From: Thermincola carboxydiphila
GTDB lineage: Bacteria > Bacillota > Thermincolia > Thermincolales > UBA2595
Assembly: GCA_016841725.1 (NCBI GenBank)
Contig: JAENYP010000009.1
Span: 86,789 to 150,788, forward strand
Reading direction: 5' to 3'
DNA: 64,000 bases
The translations under genes were made by a program, and so were the position numbers. Of the stretch, positions 62,313-64,000 are shown one piece after another; within the stretch, counting starts at the first letter, position 1, and each line of letters starts with the position of its first letter. The notes beneath the pieces are model-generated. The model was not told the DNA's origin. It did no database searches and saw only the letters and a program-made list of their open reading frames with translations.

Positions 62313-63107
62313 TCAGGGGAGATGACTGATGCGGGAACAGTGTTCGCGGCTTTTGAAGATGCTGATGAATTCAATAAGCCCTTCTACTGCCGCTGTCAGC
62401 AGCTGCCTGCCCTTTTCTTTTGTGGCGGTGGTCGGGTCTCCAAGAGTTCCTGTTTCCGAAATACTGCTCCAGTAGGGAATCATTATGACGGGACGGCCTT
62501 CCCCCTGCCCGACCAGGTCCAGCCAGAAGTATTTTGAAGCAGTAAATTTGTCAAGGTCTCTTACTGCCCTGTCCATCTGAACCAGGTCTTCTCTAATGGC
62601 CAGGTACATCGAAGTTTCCAGCTCACAGGCATGGTTCATGCCACCCGGGTTTTCGGATTCACGTATCCGGACTGCAGTGTCAATAACAGGCTGAAGGTCC
62701 CAGTAAGAGATTGCGGCACACATTACATCCGGGTATTCCAGAATTGTTGCCCTGGCTGCGATTTGCAGGAATGATATATTGCTTCCGTGACCATTGACCA
62801 GGAGGATTTTTTTGAAACCCTGGCAGGCCAGGCTCATGCAGACATCAGTTACGTAACGGGTAAAGGTTTCCCCGCTGATAGAGATAACTCCCGGAAAATC
62901 CATCTGATGTGGTGCGTAACCATGGTTTACCGGTGGAATCAGGACCATCTCTCCGGGGATTTTACGGCCTGTTCTGGTACATACTTCGGAGACCAGGACA
63001 AGGTCAGTGTCAACCGGAAGATGGTAACCGTGTTCTTCAATTATTGCTACCGGAACAACTGCTATTCTCTCTTCTTTGATCACTTGCTTTACTTCGGGCC
63101 AGGTCAT
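62313..63107 (-). CDS. Creatininase-family amidohydrolase
   Basis: A 264-aa member of the creatininase (creatinine amidohydrolase/MftE-like) family of zinc-dependent amidases. Ligand motifs are VPVAIIEEHGYHLPVDTDL (about residues 18-36), HGYAPHQMDFPG (about 62-73), LLVNGHGSNI (about 101-110) and CELETSMYL (Glu about 161). The substrate is unknown; relatives act on creatinine, cyclic amides or peptide cofactors. ATG 63107 lacks a good site. A strong AGGTG sits 7 nt before an ATC codon ten codons upstream, and family members usually have extra residues before EMTWPEV, so the true start may be that codon. Transcribed after the QueG-like gene. Confidence 0.85.
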   Translation of the reverse strand: MTWPEVKQVIKEERIAVVPVAIIEEHGYHLPVDTDLVLVSEVCTRTGRKIPGEMVLIPPVNHGYAPHQMDFPGVISISGETFTRYVTDVCMSLACQGFKKILLVNGHGSNISFLQIAARATILEYPDVMCAAISYWDLQPVIDTAVRIRESENPGGMNHACELETSMYLAIREDLVQMDRAVRDLDKFTASKYFWLDLVGQGEGRPVIMIPYWSSISETGTLGDPTTATKEKGRQLLTAAVEGLIEFISIFKSREHCSRISHLP

Positions 63108-63148
63108 TTCAGCAAAAAGGTATTTAGGGGACTTGATGTTAAATCACC

Positions 63149-63868
63149 TCATTTCATCTGTTTCCCATGGGGACATATATACACACAAAGGCCGCAGGTA
63201 AGACTTCCTGTTGCCTTTTCTTTTTCTGTGCGATGCCGGTCACACTTGTGGGCATCAAATCGTTTTTCTCTGGGCTCATCAGTATTAAAGGGGCGTCCGG
63301 TCAAGGCGCCGGGCGGACATATTTTTATACAGGCCTTACAGTCGCCGCAGCGGTTTTCCAGCGGGGTCCCGGCAGGCAGGAGAGCATTTGTGAGTATTGT
63401 GGCAAATCTTACCCTGGGGCCGTATTCCGGGGTTATCAGGAGGCAGCTTTTGCCAATCCAGCCCAGACCGGCAAGGTTGGCAGCGAGTTTGTGGGTGAAC
63501 AGGCCTTTTAAAAGTTTACCATCAGTTGTCAGGGAAGCCGCTGCCGGCAATGCCCTGAAGCCTTCTGCCTCCAAAGCCGCAGCTAAATTAAGGGCGGCAA
63601 AGTCCAACCTTGGGTTAATAACCTGGTAGACATGGTGGTGATAGCTTTTCATATAATGGGGGTTATCCTGGTGTGCTATGATGTCAACCATTTGCCCTGA
63701 CAGGGGCATTCCAATTGAAATACCGCGGGGAAAACAGCCTAAAGCCTCTCCCCCCTGCTGGGTTATCAGCTCTGCTGCCGGGGTAAGGTCAGCGACTCCG
63801 AACAGGCCGGCTCCCTGCGCTTTTGCCAGGGTTTCCAGTTTCTTTGCAAGCCCGGTGATCTGGTTCAC
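63149..63868 (-). CDS. QueG-like (epoxyqueuosine reductase-related) Fe-S protein
   Basis: A 239-aa protein resembling the Fe-S/cobalamin part of epoxyqueuosine reductase and related reductive dehalogenase-fold proteins. The core LAGLGWIGKSCLLITPEYGP followed by VRFATILTN (about residues 132-160) is the QueG/DUF1730 hallmark. Two cluster motifs follow: CGDCKACIKICPPGAL (about 174-189) and CGLCVYICPHG (about 225-235), with an extra Cys in DAHKCDRH. It is shorter than QueG (about 300-380 aa) and lacks the C-terminal HEAT part, so it may be a different member. Start is GTG with GAGGTGAA 6-7 nt upstream. A gap of 41 nt separates it from the creatininase-family gene; probably one operon. Confidence 0.82.
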   Translation of the reverse strand: MNQITGLAKKLETLAKAQGAGLFGVADLTPAAELITQQGGEALGCFPRGISIGMPLSGQMVDIIAHQDNPHYMKSYHHHVYQVINPRLDFAALNLAAALEAEGFRALPAAASLTTDGKLLKGLFTHKLAANLAGLGWIGKSCLLITPEYGPRVRFATILTNALLPAGTPLENRCGDCKACIKICPPGALTGRPFNTDEPREKRFDAHKCDRHRTEKEKATGSLTCGLCVYICPHGKQMK

Positions 63869-64000
63869 TGAAATTCACCTCACAGTTTTATATCAGAACA
63901 GATTAAACTTTAATCACTGATTCAACATTAATTCTTTATTCCCTCCCTCGTATAATAATTTTAGAGTCCTAACCTGAATGGTAATATTTACCGTCCATTT

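Overview
The window looks like a piece of an anaerobic, probably endospore-forming Firmicute of the Clostridia (Peptococcaceae/Desulfotomaculum-like). This is an inference from gene content, not from any search. The pointers are an S-layer (SLH) protein, a Spo0F-like regulator and a SpoIIM-like membrane protein, desulfoferrodoxin, a small siroheme sulfite reductase, several ferredoxins, an archaeal-style split glutamate synthase and classic AGGAGG ribosome binding sites. No rRNA, tRNA, CRISPR array, transposase or phage block was seen.

Layout. 1-2450: 3' part of a type I restriction hsdR gene. 2.6-5.6 kb: membrane metallophosphoesterase and a convergent asnB. 5.9-23.5 kb: a surface locus with a giant ATPase/TPR/GAF/LuxR regulator, a small tail-collar-domain protein and two giant exported proteins (about 2190 and 2240 aa), the second with three SLH repeats. 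23.6-29.9 kb: nitrogen cluster amt1-glnB1-amt2-glnB2-ANTAR regulator-glnA1. 30-35.9 kb: TetR regulator with an RND pump, then zinc-ribbon, SpoIIM-like and YkvA-like proteins. 36-38 kb: sulfite reductase, desulfoferrodoxin and a divergent cysteine-rich protein/ferredoxin pair with CsoR-like operators. 38.1-39.8 kb: two paralogous exported CAP proteins. 40-47 kb: a second glnA and a five-gene split glutamate synthase operon. 47-51.1 kb: mazEF-type toxin-antitoxin, lipoprotein, ECF-like sigma factor, PAP2 phosphatase and a second YkvA protein. 51.2-51.6 kb: a giant non-coding hairpin element. 51.7-58.6 kb: PuuD-like hydrolase, DUF362 ferredoxin protein, tex, NIF3-like protein, amidohydrolase and Spo0F-like regulator. 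58.7-61.7 kb: TPP riboswitch with thiD-thiE-thiC. 61.8-63.9 kb: Rrf2 regulator, creatininase-family protein and QueG-like Fe-S protein.

The strongest connected story is nitrogen control by RNA. The regulator at 27833-28414 has a receiver domain and an ANTAR RNA-binding domain. Six non-coding leaders in the window carry small hairpins with six-base loops (mostly A at loop position 1, G at position 4), and the second hairpin overlaps the left arm of an intrinsic terminator. They sit before amt1 (two in tandem), amt2, the regulator itself, glnA1 and glnA2. This matches the known ANTAR antitermination design and would link ammonium uptake, PII signalling and both glutamine synthetases. The split glutamate synthase follows glnA2 behind a strong hairpin.

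The least explained object is the self-complementary element of about 358 bp at 51235-51592. A smaller rod-like hairpin of about 120 nt follows glnA1. Other notable features are two copies of a CsoR/CstR-like operator at divergent promoters, a 12-bp periodic operator array at the mazEF promoter, and a perfect consensus promoter whose -35 box lies in the loop of the thiC terminator.
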